NCBI RefSeq assembly: GCF_020443705.1
Contig: NZ_JAIZZK010000001.1
Span: 62,001-126,000 of the forward strand
Reading direction: 5' to 3'
Origin: Clostridium algoriphilum
Lineage (GTDB): Bacteria > Bacillota > Clostridia > Clostridiales > Clostridiaceae
DNA length: 64,000 nucleotides
In this document: piece after piece, positions 18,156-26,592 of the stretch
How the letters are laid out: each line of letters begins with the position of its first letter
How positions within the stretch are numbered: position 1 is the stretch's first letter
Program-made: the position numbers and the translations under genes
Notes under the pieces: generated by a model
Databases searched by the model: none
What the model saw: only the letters and a program-made list of their open reading frames with translations
Told to the model about the DNA's origin: nothing

Positions 18156-19052
18156 ATGGAATATATGAATATTAATGGTGAAAAATATAATTTTATTATT
18201 GGAACTAGTGAAAACGATAAATATAGAATGAGCTTTAATGCTTTAACTCAGAAAACATTTGGATTTAGTTTTGAAGAATGGTTTCAAGACGGATACTGGA
18301 AAAATCAATACATACCCTATTCACTCATGGATGGAGATGTGGTTGTTTCCAATGTATCAGTTAATATAATGGATTTTGAAGTTTTTGGAAAAATAAAACG
18401 ATATATTCAGTTAGGAACGGTGATGACTGATATTGCTTATAGAGATAAGGGATTGCTTCGAGTAATCCTGGAAAAAGTCATTGTGGAATGGCAAGATAAA
18501 TGTGATTTGCTTTATCTATTTGCCAATGACTCTGTCCTTAATTTTTATCCCAAATTTGGTTTTACTAAATTGAACCAATATCAATGTACAAAATTAATAA
18601 GTAAAAAGGATAAAGACGGATTTGTGAAAAAATTAAATATGTCTGATGAATGCGACAGAGCGTTAGTGTATGATAAAGCAAATGTTCTATCTTCATTAGC
18701 CAAAATTTTTATATGTGGTAACGCAGAATTGATTATGTTTTACTGTACTTTGTTATTGAATGACAGTGTTTATTACATTCAAGATTATGATGCAGTTGTA
18801 ATCGCAAATTTTGTTGAGGATACAATAGACGTATTAGGCGTTTTTTGCACAGAAGAAGTTTCTTTAGATAAAATACTCAATTATTTGGTAAATGAAAACA
18901 TAAAAAGAGTGAAACTTTATTTTACACCAAAAGAAATAGATTCTTATATAATTACGCTACTAGAGGGAGAAGATACTTTATTTGTTCTAGGAAAGGATAC
19001 AATGTTACTTGCAGATAATCAATTTATGTTTCCAAAGTTATCCCACACTTAA
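18156..19052 (+). CDS. GNAT-family N-acetyltransferase
   Basis: A 298-residue protein. The first ~150 residues fit a GNAT domain of the Eis/YkwB-like type: LGTVMTDIAYRDKGLLRVILEKVI resembles the acetyl-CoA-binding motif A, and LYLFANDSVLNFYPKFGF is the typical closing strand and helix. The second half has no domain I recognise. The substrate is unknown. RBS AAAGGAA precedes ATG 18156; ATG 18165 is an alternative. It has its own promoter and terminator and sits in a scar with mobile-element remnants, so horizontal acquisition is plausible. Confidence 0.8.
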   Translation: MEYMNINGEKYNFIIGTSENDKYRMSFNALTQKTFGFSFEEWFQDGYWKNQYIPYSLMDGDVVVSNVSVNIMDFEVFGKIKRYIQLGTVMTDIAYRDKGLLRVILEKVIVEWQDKCDLLYLFANDSVLNFYPKFGFTKLNQYQCTKLISKKDKDGFVKKLNMSDECDRALVYDKANVLSSLAKIFICGNAELIMFYCTLLLNDSVYYIQDYDAVVIANFVEDTIDVLGVFCTEEVSLDKILNYLVNENIKRVKLYFTPKEIDSYIITLLEGEDTLFVLGKDTMLLADNQFMFPKLSHT

Positions 19053-19114
19053 TGGATAAATATTGAGCATAATGTGTTGTTATGTTAATTCTCTATCTTC
19101 TTATATTGTTCTAC

Positions 19115-19159
19115 AACTACCCAAAATAATAACTACCAAGTTTATTATTTTGGGTAGTT
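19115..19159 (+). terminator. Terminator after the GNAT gene, 18-bp stem
   Basis: A perfect inverted repeat, 19115-19132 with 19142-19159, with a 9-nt loop, followed by ATGTTTT. Confidence 0.75.
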
Positions 19160-19248
19160 ATGTTTTGTAAAATAAGTGTAAAATATTATACATGGATATT
19201 GACACCTTCTTATATCATAAGTATATTTTAAATAATATTTTCTTATCA

Positions 19249-19413
19249 TTATAATCTGTCATACTCCCATATTCTCATATCAGTATCTTGAACGCCTATA
19301 TTAAGTTCTTCAGCATATTTTCTTATTATTTGACAAGTATGTCTAATGAAATTCCAATGGTGAAACAATGACCATTTATTTAGTATTATTGTATCAAGTA
19401 AAGAACAGATGAT
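19249..19413 (-). pseudogene. Unidentified C-terminal gene remnant
   Basis: On the minus strand 54 sense codons are open and end in TAA at 19251-19249. The predicted peptide ends KYAEELNIGVQDTDMRIW then EYDRL. There is no start codon with a ribosome binding site, and a stop lies just upstream. The composition looks protein-like (Trp, His, Cys and charged residues mixed). I do not recognise the family. Confidence 0.35.
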
Positions 19414-19468
19414 TTAAGATATTGCATCTATAGGGATTTAATATATTAGCAACAACATCAAACACGAT

Positions 19469-19823
19469 ATGCATAAAGCGAAAGATGAACTTGTTTGGGT
19501 TAAAGTTGTTAGTATTTTTCCAATTGCTACAAACAACACTAAAACTACACATGTAGTAAAATATTATAAAACTGAAGCTAATGAAGAGTATTGTTTATTT
19601 GAGTACGTTATGGATTGGAATAATGGCGGTACAGTAAATAATTTTTATGGAAATGAAACAAATTTACTTTTCAAATAGTTGTTATATTTATGCTCAAGAT
19701 GTTACGGATTTAAATCGTTTTATATTATTTACAATGGGAAAAACAATTAAGATAAAAGTTGAAGAATTTATAAGCGAGCAGGAACAAAAGAATTATGAGG
19801 AGAACAAAATTTCAAGTAGATAA
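19469..19823 (+). pseudogene. Unidentified small gene, apparently frameshifted
   Basis: An ORF from ATG 19469 encodes 69 residues and ends at TAG 19676-19678. Another frame continues from about 19671 through YIYAQDVTDLN to a charged tail EEFISEQEQKNYEEN that ends at TAA 19821-19823. The second frame has no good start of its own except a weak ATG at 19734. A single indel near 19660-19680 would join them. No family recognised and no clear RBS. Confidence 0.35.
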
Positions 19824-19870
19824 ATAATGTATTATATAAATTAGTGAGGGGCTATATTTAAGAGTATCTA

Positions 19871-20014
19871 TTAAGTTAGGTGCTTTTTTATGCTTAGAAA
19901 TATTTGAGGATGATAATTTTCTAATGCAACATCTTCGTTTACTGCAACGTAGACCGCTTTTAAATCTTTTGCAATAGGATATACATTGCCTATTGCTTCC
20001 TTAATAAATAGATA
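19871..20014 (-). pseudogene. IS256-type (mutator) transposase remnant
   Basis: A minus-strand frame of about 48 codons reads FIKEAIGNVYP then DLKAVYVAVNEDVALENY and ends in TAA at 19873-19871. The first piece resembles the F.EAI..VYP region of IS256-family transposases, and the second resembles their later DLKAIY.A.TEE.AL region. This suggests a transposase with an internal deletion, truncated at both ends. The match is from memory of the family, not a search. Confidence 0.5.
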
Positions 20015-20477
20015 TTAGAACAATCAATTGATACCCTTTAAATCATTAACACATTCCCCTGAACCGTGGGTAGTATGGCTCCAATAAGCCTAATAACAAT
20101 CAATGAGGAGTAACTCATACAATTGTGTGGAGGTATTTGCAAGCTGATCATCTGTAGCAGTTATGTATGATAACTACTAGTTGTAAGGTTGGATATAGAC
20201 ATTGTATCTTGTAGAATGTCTTGTGTATTATATAATTTACAAAAATATGAAAGTATCTAAAAAACTATGTGTTCATTAATGTTTAACTAAATGTGCATAT
20301 AGCCATCGTTTTTATCATAAGTATGAATTAAGTTATAATATTTTTGTCATCATTATGTATGCTAAATTTTAACTCATATAAGATAAAGTTTAGCATATAT
20401 ATATTGTAGGTGATTTATTTAACATATTATGATTAGTTACTAAGAAAACAAAGGGATAAACAAAGGGGGATAAACTT
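20015..20477. other. Non-coding or degraded stretch before spoIIM
   Basis: About 460 nt with stops in all frames and no gene that I can support. Short stretches have mixed codon content that may be gene debris continuing the scar. The spoIIM ribosome binding site lies at its right end. Confidence 0.4.
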
Positions 20478-21128
20478 ATGTCATCTAATACATTAATAAG
20501 CAATATAAATAAACATATACAAGAAAATTTTTGGTTATATATTATAAGTATTCTTTGTGTATTTACAGGTATAATTTTAGGAATTTACAGTGTAAAATAT
20601 ATGGGACAGTCTGAAAGAAATGATTTGGTGAATTACTTGACAAATTTTGTTGATCCTTCAAATACAAGTGGAATTAGTTATAAATTAATATTCTTACAAT
20701 CAATTAAGAATAATCTACCTGTGATCATTTTACTTTGGTTTTTAGGTTTAACTATAGTTGGGATACCAATAGTTATAATCATAGATTTATTAAAAGGATT
20801 TACTGTCGGATTTACATTTAGCTTCATGATAAGTGGGCTAGGGAAAAGTGGTATAGGAATTGCAATACTAGGGGTTCTTCCTCAAAACATAATTTATATT
20901 CCATGCATTGTTTTTGCATCTGTGGTCTCAATGGAATTTTCTATAATGCTGCTTAAAAACAAGTTTAATAAACAATGGACAAGTAGTACTTCTGGTAGAA
21001 TATTATATTATAGTGTAATATTTATTATAATAATAGTTGTATTATTCATAGGGATTATTATAGAATCGTATATTGCACCATATTTTGTTAAAAATCTTAT
21101 TAATAGTATGGGAAGCGTAAGTAAATGA
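20478..21128 (+). CDS. spoIIM: Stage II sporulation protein M
   Basis: A 216-residue integral membrane protein of the SpoIIM family with about five membrane segments and the conserved middle part NNLPVIILLWFLGLTIVGIPIVIIIDLLKGFTVGFTFSFM. With SpoIID and SpoIIP it drives septal peptidoglycan hydrolysis and engulfment. RBS AAAGGGGGA precedes ATG 20478. Its stop overlaps the next start (ATGA). In clostridia it commonly lies just ahead of a xerD gene, as here. Confidence 0.94.
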   Translation: MSSNTLISNINKHIQENFWLYIISILCVFTGIILGIYSVKYMGQSERNDLVNYLTNFVDPSNTSGISYKLIFLQSIKNNLPVIILLWFLGLTIVGIPIVIIIDLLKGFTVGFTFSFMISGLGKSGIGIAILGVLPQNIIYIPCIVFASVVSMEFSIMLLKNKFNKQWTSSTSGRILYYSVIFIIIIVVLFIGIIIESYIAPYFVKNLINSMGSVSK

Positions 21129-21352
21129 AGAACAAGGATTTATTGCATTTTCTAATGCTAACAATAAAATGTTTTATTATTTTACTGGTAATTGGTATTT
21201 TAATGCCAAAAACAGTAGATTACTTGCTACAAAATTTAATTAGTAACACAAGAATTTACAAGAATAGTGTTCTAGTTTACAAATTAGTTGATAATAATTA
21301 TAATTTAGTTTATAATTATATTCTTACATTCTATTTATTTTTTAGAGTATAA
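21125..21352 (+). CDS. Small membrane protein coupled to spoIIM
   Basis: A 75-residue protein with an N-terminal hydrophobic helix (about residues 8-28) followed by a Tyr/Asn-rich polar segment and a second hydrophobic stretch at the end. Its ATG overlaps the spoIIM stop (ATGA), so translation is coupled. No known domain recognised. Position suggests a sporulation role, but that is inference only. Confidence 0.65.
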   Translation: MKNKDLLHFLMLTIKCFIILLVIGILMPKTVDYLLQNLISNTRIYKNSVLVYKLVDNNYNLVYNYILTFYLFFRV

Positions 21353-21397
21353 CATATGTATAAATATTAAAATTCTCTATAATATAGGAGAAAAATT

Positions 21398-22276
21398 ATG
21401 AATAAATTACTGACAATCTATATAGAAAATTTAACAGCTAATAAGTTAACCAAAAATACAGTTGAAGCATATACAAGGGATGTTAAACGTTTCATTAAGT
21501 TTTTGGAATGTAGAAATGAAAGTGTAGAACTCGCTGATTCTATAACAATTATGGCATATTCAGAGCAACTTAGAAAAGAAGGTTGTGCAAATAGTTCTAT
21601 AGCAAGAAATATTGTTTCTGTTAGAAACTACTACAAATATCTTATAAAAAACGATTTTGCACAACATGACCCAACTGCCTATTTTTCTATTCCCAAAATC
21701 AAACGGAATATACCTCAAATTCTAACTATTAAAGAAATAGATGAGTTATTAAATCAACCCGATGGGATAACTGATAAAGGATGTAGAGACAAAGCAATGC
21801 TAGAACTAATGTATGCCACTGGCATAAAGGTTTCAGAACTCTTAAGTCTAACAATCTATGATATAAATTTAGAATTGCTATACATAAGGTGTAACAATGG
21901 TAAAAAAAATGAAAGAGTAATTCCTATAGGAACTCATGCGGTTAGTTGTCTGTCATTTTACTTAAAAATTAGAGCCAATATGAATGTACATAATCTAAGC
22001 TTGCTCTTTCTAAATATAAAAGGCGATAAGATGACAAGGCAAGGATTTTGGAAAATAATAAAAGAGTATGCTAAAATGACTAATATTCAAAAAACGATAA
22101 ATTCATATACACTAAGACATTCGTTTGCCGTTCATTTATTGCAAAATGGTGCTGGTATATCTTCAGTTCAACAATTATTAGGTCACAATAGTATGTCTAC
22201 AACCCAGATTTATTCTTCTGTAGTTAAAAAAAGTAAAATAGCAGAAATCTATAAGAATACTCATCCTAGAGCATAA
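21398..22276 (+). CDS. xerD: XerD-like tyrosine recombinase with atypical catalytic residues
   Basis: A 292-residue XerC/D-type recombinase, collinear with XerD to its HPRA C-terminus. The core-binding domain occupies about residues 1-85. The beta Lys is in NNGKKNERVIPIG, Arg240 in TLRHSFAVHLL, His263 in LLGHNSMSTTQIY and Tyr272 is the nucleophile. The first catalytic Arg is replaced by Lys144 (YATGIKVSELL), and the His of HxxR by Tyr237. Activity at dif is therefore doubtful. It follows spoIIM, the usual clostridial site of a xerD gene. RBS AGGAGA. Confidence 0.88.
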   Translation: MNKLLTIYIENLTANKLTKNTVEAYTRDVKRFIKFLECRNESVELADSITIMAYSEQLRKEGCANSSIARNIVSVRNYYKYLIKNDFAQHDPTAYFSIPKIKRNIPQILTIKEIDELLNQPDGITDKGCRDKAMLELMYATGIKVSELLSLTIYDINLELLYIRCNNGKKNERVIPIGTHAVSCLSFYLKIRANMNVHNLSLLFLNIKGDKMTRQGFWKIIKEYAKMTNIQKTINSYTLRHSFAVHLLQNGAGISSVQQLLGHNSMSTTQIYSSVVKKSKIAEIYKNTHPRA

Positions 22277-22354
22277 GCTTATTTTATAGAAAGTCTTGTT
22301 ATAGTGTTAGTTAGATATAAAAACATAAAAGTACTAAATATCAATAAAATATAA

Positions 22355-22399
22355 AAATAAAAATCCGCTTTCATTGATAATGAAAGCGGATTTTTATTT
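22355..22399 (+). terminator. Terminator with 21-bp perfect stem
   Basis: Inverted repeat 22355-22375 with 22379-22399 and a 3-nt loop. The GC-rich centre TCCGCTTTC is flanked by A and T runs, so it should work on both strands. It closes the spoIIM-xerD group. Confidence 0.85.
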
Positions 22400-22550
22400 G
22401 TATTTTATGAATATAATAATTTTTTTATTTAATATAAATAAATAGTGATAATATTAATCTTTATTGGTAAAAATAATGTTATAAATTTTAAGCAATGCAG
22501 ATAACATTAAAAATTGTTGTCTAGCGGAAAGGAAAACGAGGAGGATTTAT

Positions 22551-23732
22551 ATGAAAAGAAATTTTAAAAATGTGTTATGCTTAATTTTATCATTAATTTT
22601 TGCAACGCAGCTTTTTGGAATGACAGCTAAAGCAGAGGGAGAAACTAAGGATGATAAAGGGATTGTAGTAGATGCGAAATCAGCATTATTAATGGAGCCA
22701 TCTAGTGGTAAAATAATATATGAAAAAAATTCCCATGAGAGATTTGCACCAGCATCAGTAACTAAAATAATGACTATGTTATTAGCAATGGAGGCTATAG
22801 ATTCAGGTAAAATCAAATTACAAGACAAAATAACTGTAAGTGAAAATTCAAAGAAAATGGGTGGAAGCAGTATGATACTTGATACTGGAGAGGTTAGAAC
22901 AGTGGAAGAAATCTTAAAAGGAATTGCAATTGCATCAGGAAATGATGCTGCAGTTGCAATGGCAGAATATTTAGGAGGTAGTGAAAGTAGTTTTGTAAAT
23001 ATGATGAATGAAAAATCAAAAAGCCTTAATATGAAAGATACTAATTTTAAAAACTGTACTGGGTTGCCTGCTGAAGGACATTATTCATCAGCGTATGATA
23101 TATCAATTATGTCTAGAGAGTTACTAAAACATACTAAAATATTAAAGTATTCATCAACTTACATGGAAACTATATCAGAGGGTAGGAAAGCTCCAATAGG
23201 CCTTGTAAATCATAATAAGCTTGTCAGATTTTTTAATGGATGTGATGGACTTAAAACTGGTTTTACAAATGAGGCAAAATATTGTATATCTGCTACTGCA
23301 ATGCGAAGCAATGTAAGAATGCTTGCAATAGTTATGGGTTCACCAACATATAAAATAAGAAATAACGATGCCAGTATGTTAATGAACTACGGGTTTTCTA
23401 AATTTGAAACTAAAAAATTAATAGTAAAAAATCAAGATTTAGAAAAAATAACTTTAAACAAAAAAGGTGATAAATTCCTTATAGCTAAAGCACAAGAAGA
23501 TTTTCTTATAACTATTGAAAGAGGTAAAAAAAATAAAATAACTAAGAAGTTTGTTATAGCGCAGAATTTGAAAGAATATAAAAAGGATGCAACAATTGGA
23601 TTTTGTGAAATATATAATGATAATAAATTATGTGGAAAGATAAGTATCTACAGTGATAGAAATATTAAAAAATCCGGGGTATGGGATAATTTAAAAAATA
23701 ATTTTACAGAATTATTTGATAAAGCTATATAA
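22551..23732 (+). CDS. dacF: D-alanyl-D-alanine carboxypeptidase (DacF-type)
   Basis: A 393-residue low-molecular-weight penicillin-binding protein. It has a signal peptide (about residues 1-27, ending AKAEG), the SxxK motif ASVTKIMTM near residue 69, the SxN motif ASGNDAAVAMAEYL, the KTG motif GLKTGFTNEAKYC, and a C-terminal PBP5-type beta domain. It trims the terminal D-Ala of peptidoglycan stem peptides. In spore formers DacF/DacB-type enzymes tune cortex cross-linking. RBS GAGGAGGA. A paralogue lies at 26593-27720. Confidence 0.9.
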   Translation: MKRNFKNVLCLILSLIFATQLFGMTAKAEGETKDDKGIVVDAKSALLMEPSSGKIIYEKNSHERFAPASVTKIMTMLLAMEAIDSGKIKLQDKITVSENSKKMGGSSMILDTGEVRTVEEILKGIAIASGNDAAVAMAEYLGGSESSFVNMMNEKSKSLNMKDTNFKNCTGLPAEGHYSSAYDISIMSRELLKHTKILKYSSTYMETISEGRKAPIGLVNHNKLVRFFNGCDGLKTGFTNEAKYCISATAMRSNVRMLAIVMGSPTYKIRNNDASMLMNYGFSKFETKKLIVKNQDLEKITLNKKGDKFLIAKAQEDFLITIERGKKNKITKKFVIAQNLKEYKKDATIGFCEIYNDNKLCGKISIYSDRNIKKSGVWDNLKNNFTELFDKAI

Positions 23733-23738
23733 AACCAT

Positions 23739-23770
23739 AGCTTCTTTGCAAAAAAAATTGCTTAGAAGCT
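23739..23770 (+). terminator. Terminator after dacF
   Basis: Stem AGCTTCTTTGCAA with TTGCTTAGAAGCT (one mismatch), with a loop of six A, followed by nine T. Confidence 0.85.
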
Positions 23771-23981
23771 TTTTTTTTGTTGTTTTAAATATATAGAAAA
23801 ATATACTTAATTAGTATAATTATCAAAACAACGGATTTAAACAATTATGTAAGTAACAAAACAACCTAAAATACTAACTAGTTATTTTTTAAAAGATGCA
23901 TTATACTTAAAATAAGATAAATATAAAAAAACAAGATAATATAATATTTGCTTATAATTAATTGTTTAGGAGAGAGTGTAC

Positions 23982-24722
23982 ATGCCATTAAGTATAAAAG
24001 TAACTAATTTTGAAGGCCCATTTGATTTGTTATTACATCTTATTAAAAAAAATGAGATGAACATTTATGATATTAATATTGTAGAAATTACAAATCAGTA
24101 TCTTGAATATCTTAAAAATATGAAGGAAATGGATTTAGAGGTGACGTCAGAATTTATTGTTATAGCTGCAACTTTAATTGAAATTAAATCAAAATATTTG
24201 TTGCCTAAACATAAAGAAGAGCATAACGAGGATGAAGAAAACGATGTGGAAAAGGAGTTATTAAATAAATTAATAGAATATAGAAAATATAAAGTCATAG
24301 CTGAAAATTTAAAGATGCTAGAGCAGGATGCAGGTATAATGATTAGTAAAAAACCTGAAATAATTGAAGAAGATAATAAAATCATAAAAGAAATAGATTT
24401 TCTTAAAAACATTACAATGATTGATTTGTATAATTCATATAATAATTTAATGCAAGAATACATAAATAAAATGAATACTAATAATATTATAGACAAGAAA
24501 ATATTATTAGATGAATTCAAGATTGAAGATAAAATGGTTGAACTAAAGCATACTTTGGATTGTTTTGGTAAAGTACATTTTACAAAGTTAATTTATGGAT
24601 ATTCATCAAAGATAGAAGTTATTGTTACGTTCTTAGCATTACTTGAGTTAATTAAAATAAGGGGTGTAAGAGTAATTCAAGAAAGTAATTTTAAAGATAT
24701 ATATCTAGAAAGGGTAGATTAA
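23982..24722 (+). CDS. scpA: Segregation and condensation protein A
   Basis: A 246-residue kleisin that bridges the SMC dimer and ScpB in the condensin complex. The N-terminal signature FEGPFDLLLHLIKKNEMNIYDINIVEIT is present, followed by the central acidic linker and a C-terminal winged helix (FLALLELIKIRGVRVIQE). ATG 23982 is chosen over GTG 23976 because TAGGAGAG has proper spacing to it. The stop is one nucleotide from the scpB start. Confidence 0.95.
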   Translation: MPLSIKVTNFEGPFDLLLHLIKKNEMNIYDINIVEITNQYLEYLKNMKEMDLEVTSEFIVIAATLIEIKSKYLLPKHKEEHNEDEENDVEKELLNKLIEYRKYKVIAENLKMLEQDAGIMISKKPEIIEEDNKIIKEIDFLKNITMIDLYNSYNNLMQEYINKMNTNNIIDKKILLDEFKIEDKMVELKHTLDCFGKVHFTKLIYGYSSKIEVIVTFLALLELIKIRGVRVIQESNFKDIYLERVD

Positions 24723-24723
24723 T

Positions 24724-25326
24724 ATGAACGAATTTAATTTTAAGCAATTAGAGAGTGAAAAAGAATCAACTAAAATAAAATATTTTTCTATTATTGAATC
24801 CTTGTTGTTTGTTGCGGGAGACTTATTAAAGTTAACTGATATTGCAAGTATATTAGAGTGTAGCACTCCATTTACAAAAAAACTAATAAATGAGTTAAAA
24901 GAAAAGTATGAAGAAGAGTGTAGAGGAATTAAAATTATAGTAACAAATGATCAATATCAATTTGTTACAAAACCTTGCAATAGTGAATTTGTTCAAAAAC
25001 TATTAAAGACAAATACTAGGCAATCGTTGTCTCAGGCTTCGCTTGAAACTTTGGCGATTATTGCATATAAACAACCAATTACGAGGGTTGAAATCGAGAA
25101 TATAAGAGGTGTTAAAAGTGATAGGGCAGTTTATACCTTGTCAGAAAAAAAATTGATCGAAGAAAGTGGACGAAAAAATGTTCCAGGAAGGCCAATTATT
25201 TATGTTACCACAAATGAATTTCTTAAGCATTTTGACTTCCATAGTTTAGATGAAATGCCTTCTTTTGAAGAGTTCAATAAGACCAAATTACAACCGAATG
25301 TTGTTGATATCAATCAAACTGATTAA
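24724..25326 (+). CDS. scpB: Segregation and condensation protein B
   Basis: A 200-residue tandem winged-helix protein with the family signature SLETLAIIAYKQPITRVEIENIRGVKSD and LIEESGRKNVPGRPIIYVTT. It is the dimeric partner of ScpA. It starts one nucleotide after the scpA stop. It is followed by a hairpin that separates it from convergent ytfJ. Confidence 0.95.
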   Translation: MNEFNFKQLESEKESTKIKYFSIIESLLFVAGDLLKLTDIASILECSTPFTKKLINELKEKYEEECRGIKIIVTNDQYQFVTKPCNSEFVQKLLKTNTRQSLSQASLETLAIIAYKQPITRVEIENIRGVKSDRAVYTLSEKKLIEESGRKNVPGRPIIYVTTNEFLKHFDFHSLDEMPSFEEFNKTKLQPNVVDINQTD

Positions 25327-25354
25327 TTGTTTTGAAAATCCATTACATATATAT

Positions 25355-25417
25355 AACTATTAACCTCACTATAATAAAGGGTTTGTTAAAAACTCTCGTA
25401 TGGTGGGGTTAATAGTT
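25355..25417. terminator. Hairpin between convergent scpB and ytfJ
   Basis: A 15-bp stem, 25355-25369 with 25403-25417, including one G-U pair, with a long 33-nt loop, followed on the + strand by TTATTTT. It is a plausible shared terminator for convergent genes. Confidence 0.55.
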
Positions 25418-25444
25418 TTATTTTGAATTATTTAATTAGAAAAA

Positions 25445-25885
25445 TTACTCGTCGCAATTTTCTTTTCCTTCACAATTTTCTTTTTCATCAGATGATGTAT
25501 CTTTATTGGATTTATCTTTAAACATACCTTTAAGGATATCGAAAATTTGTGGTACAGTATCAACAATTTTATCATATGTATTTTGCTGATCTACAGACAA
25601 TAATCTTATTGAATCATTTTTAACAACTAAAAATGCAACAGGTTTTACTGTGACTCCAGCTCCAGAACCACCACCAAAAGGATATTTATCACTTGAGTCA
25701 GAAGTTTTAATACTATTGAACTCACTACCACCTGATGCGAAACCAAAACATACTTTTGAAATAGGAATAATTGTAGTCCCGTCTACTGATTTTACAGGGT
25801 CCCCTACAATGGTGTTCACATCTATCATATCTTTTATACTTTCCATTGTGCTTTTCATTAAGTTTTCAATTGGATGATTATCCAT
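25445..25885 (-). CDS. ytfJ: YtfJ-family sporulation protein (GerW-like)
   Basis: A 146-residue protein with the YtfJ/GerW pattern: PIENLMKSTMESIKDMIDVNTIVGDPV, TTIIPISKVCFGFASGGSEF, a glycine-rich GGGSGAGVTVKPVAFLVV, and a charged Cys-containing tail ending ENCEGKENCDE. In Bacillus the homologue is needed for normal spore germination. The second ATG (25885) is preferred because AAGGAGGAA is too close to the first. It overlaps the preceding DUF2953 gene by 8 nt. Confidence 0.9.
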   Translation of the reverse strand: MDNHPIENLMKSTMESIKDMIDVNTIVGDPVKSVDGTTIIPISKVCFGFASGGSEFNSIKTSDSSDKYPFGGGSGAGVTVKPVAFLVVKNDSIRLLSVDQQNTYDKIVDTVPQIFDILKGMFKDKSNKDTSSDEKENCEGKENCDE

Positions 25886-26450
25886 GTACATTTCCTCCTT
25901 TATATTTCTTAAGATTAACTTTGTTATGTTTTATTTTTATAAGACAAAGACAGATTACAAATGTTATATTAATAATTTTTGCTAAATTGATGTAAATTAT
26001 ACTTGAAATTCCCATATTGAAATGATTTTTTTCAAAATGGGGGATAACTCTAAAATCCATGTTTTTAACTTTTACAAAATTTATTAAAATTTGATACAAA
26101 AGGCTATAAGTCGAGTGGATTAAGCCGTATAAGATTGCCACAAAGGCTGCATCATCAAATCCATATTCTAATTTAGTATTTAAAATTATTATTGGTTTAA
26201 ATTTTAAATTCTTAATCTTATAAATAATCGATTCGATATCATTTAAAGACATAGATTCTAGAAAATTATATTTTGGCTCTGATACTAGATTATTTTTTAA
26301 GCCCAAGTTTAAAGGTTTCTTTTTCTTTAACTTTTTATTATATATGTAAATTTCCAAAACTTTGTTTGAGTATTTAAGAGTTATTTTAATAGGAATTGGA
26401 AATAATATAATTATTAGAGCTAAAAGAAACATGATAATATATTTAAACAT
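25878..26450 (-). CDS. DUF2953 domain protein
   Basis: A 190-residue protein with an N-terminal membrane helix (about residues 3-20), a charged middle region, the DUF2953-like stretch LEYGFDDAAFVAILYGLIHSTYSLLYQIL, and a second helix near residues 155-172. The family is commonly found directly before ytfJ in clostridia and is presumed to act in sporulation. The ATG at 26450 is preceded by GGAGG (CCTCC at 26456-26460 on the + strand). The molecular function is unknown. Confidence 0.8.
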   Translation of the reverse strand: MFKYIIMFLLALIIILFPIPIKITLKYSNKVLEIYIYNKKLKKKKPLNLGLKNNLVSEPKYNFLESMSLNDIESIIYKIKNLKFKPIIILNTKLEYGFDDAAFVAILYGLIHSTYSLLYQILINFVKVKNMDFRVIPHFEKNHFNMGISSIIYINLAKIINITFVICLCLIKIKHNKVNLKKYKGGNVHG

Positions 26451-26592
26451 CTTAACCTCCAAATCTATCTAATAATTGGTATTATACCCAAGTATTTATA
26501 AAAAAACCAACGAATTGGTATAATACTTGTTATTTGTATGTAATAAGAGGTTAAACTCAACAATTTAACAAAATTTTAAGAGAGGTGAAAAT

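Noticed and set aside
20041-20200. Gene fragment with the peptide AYWSHTTHGSGEC on the minus strand
   Set aside because: A short protein-like stretch is visible but is broken by stops on both sides and matches no family I can name, so no feature was called.
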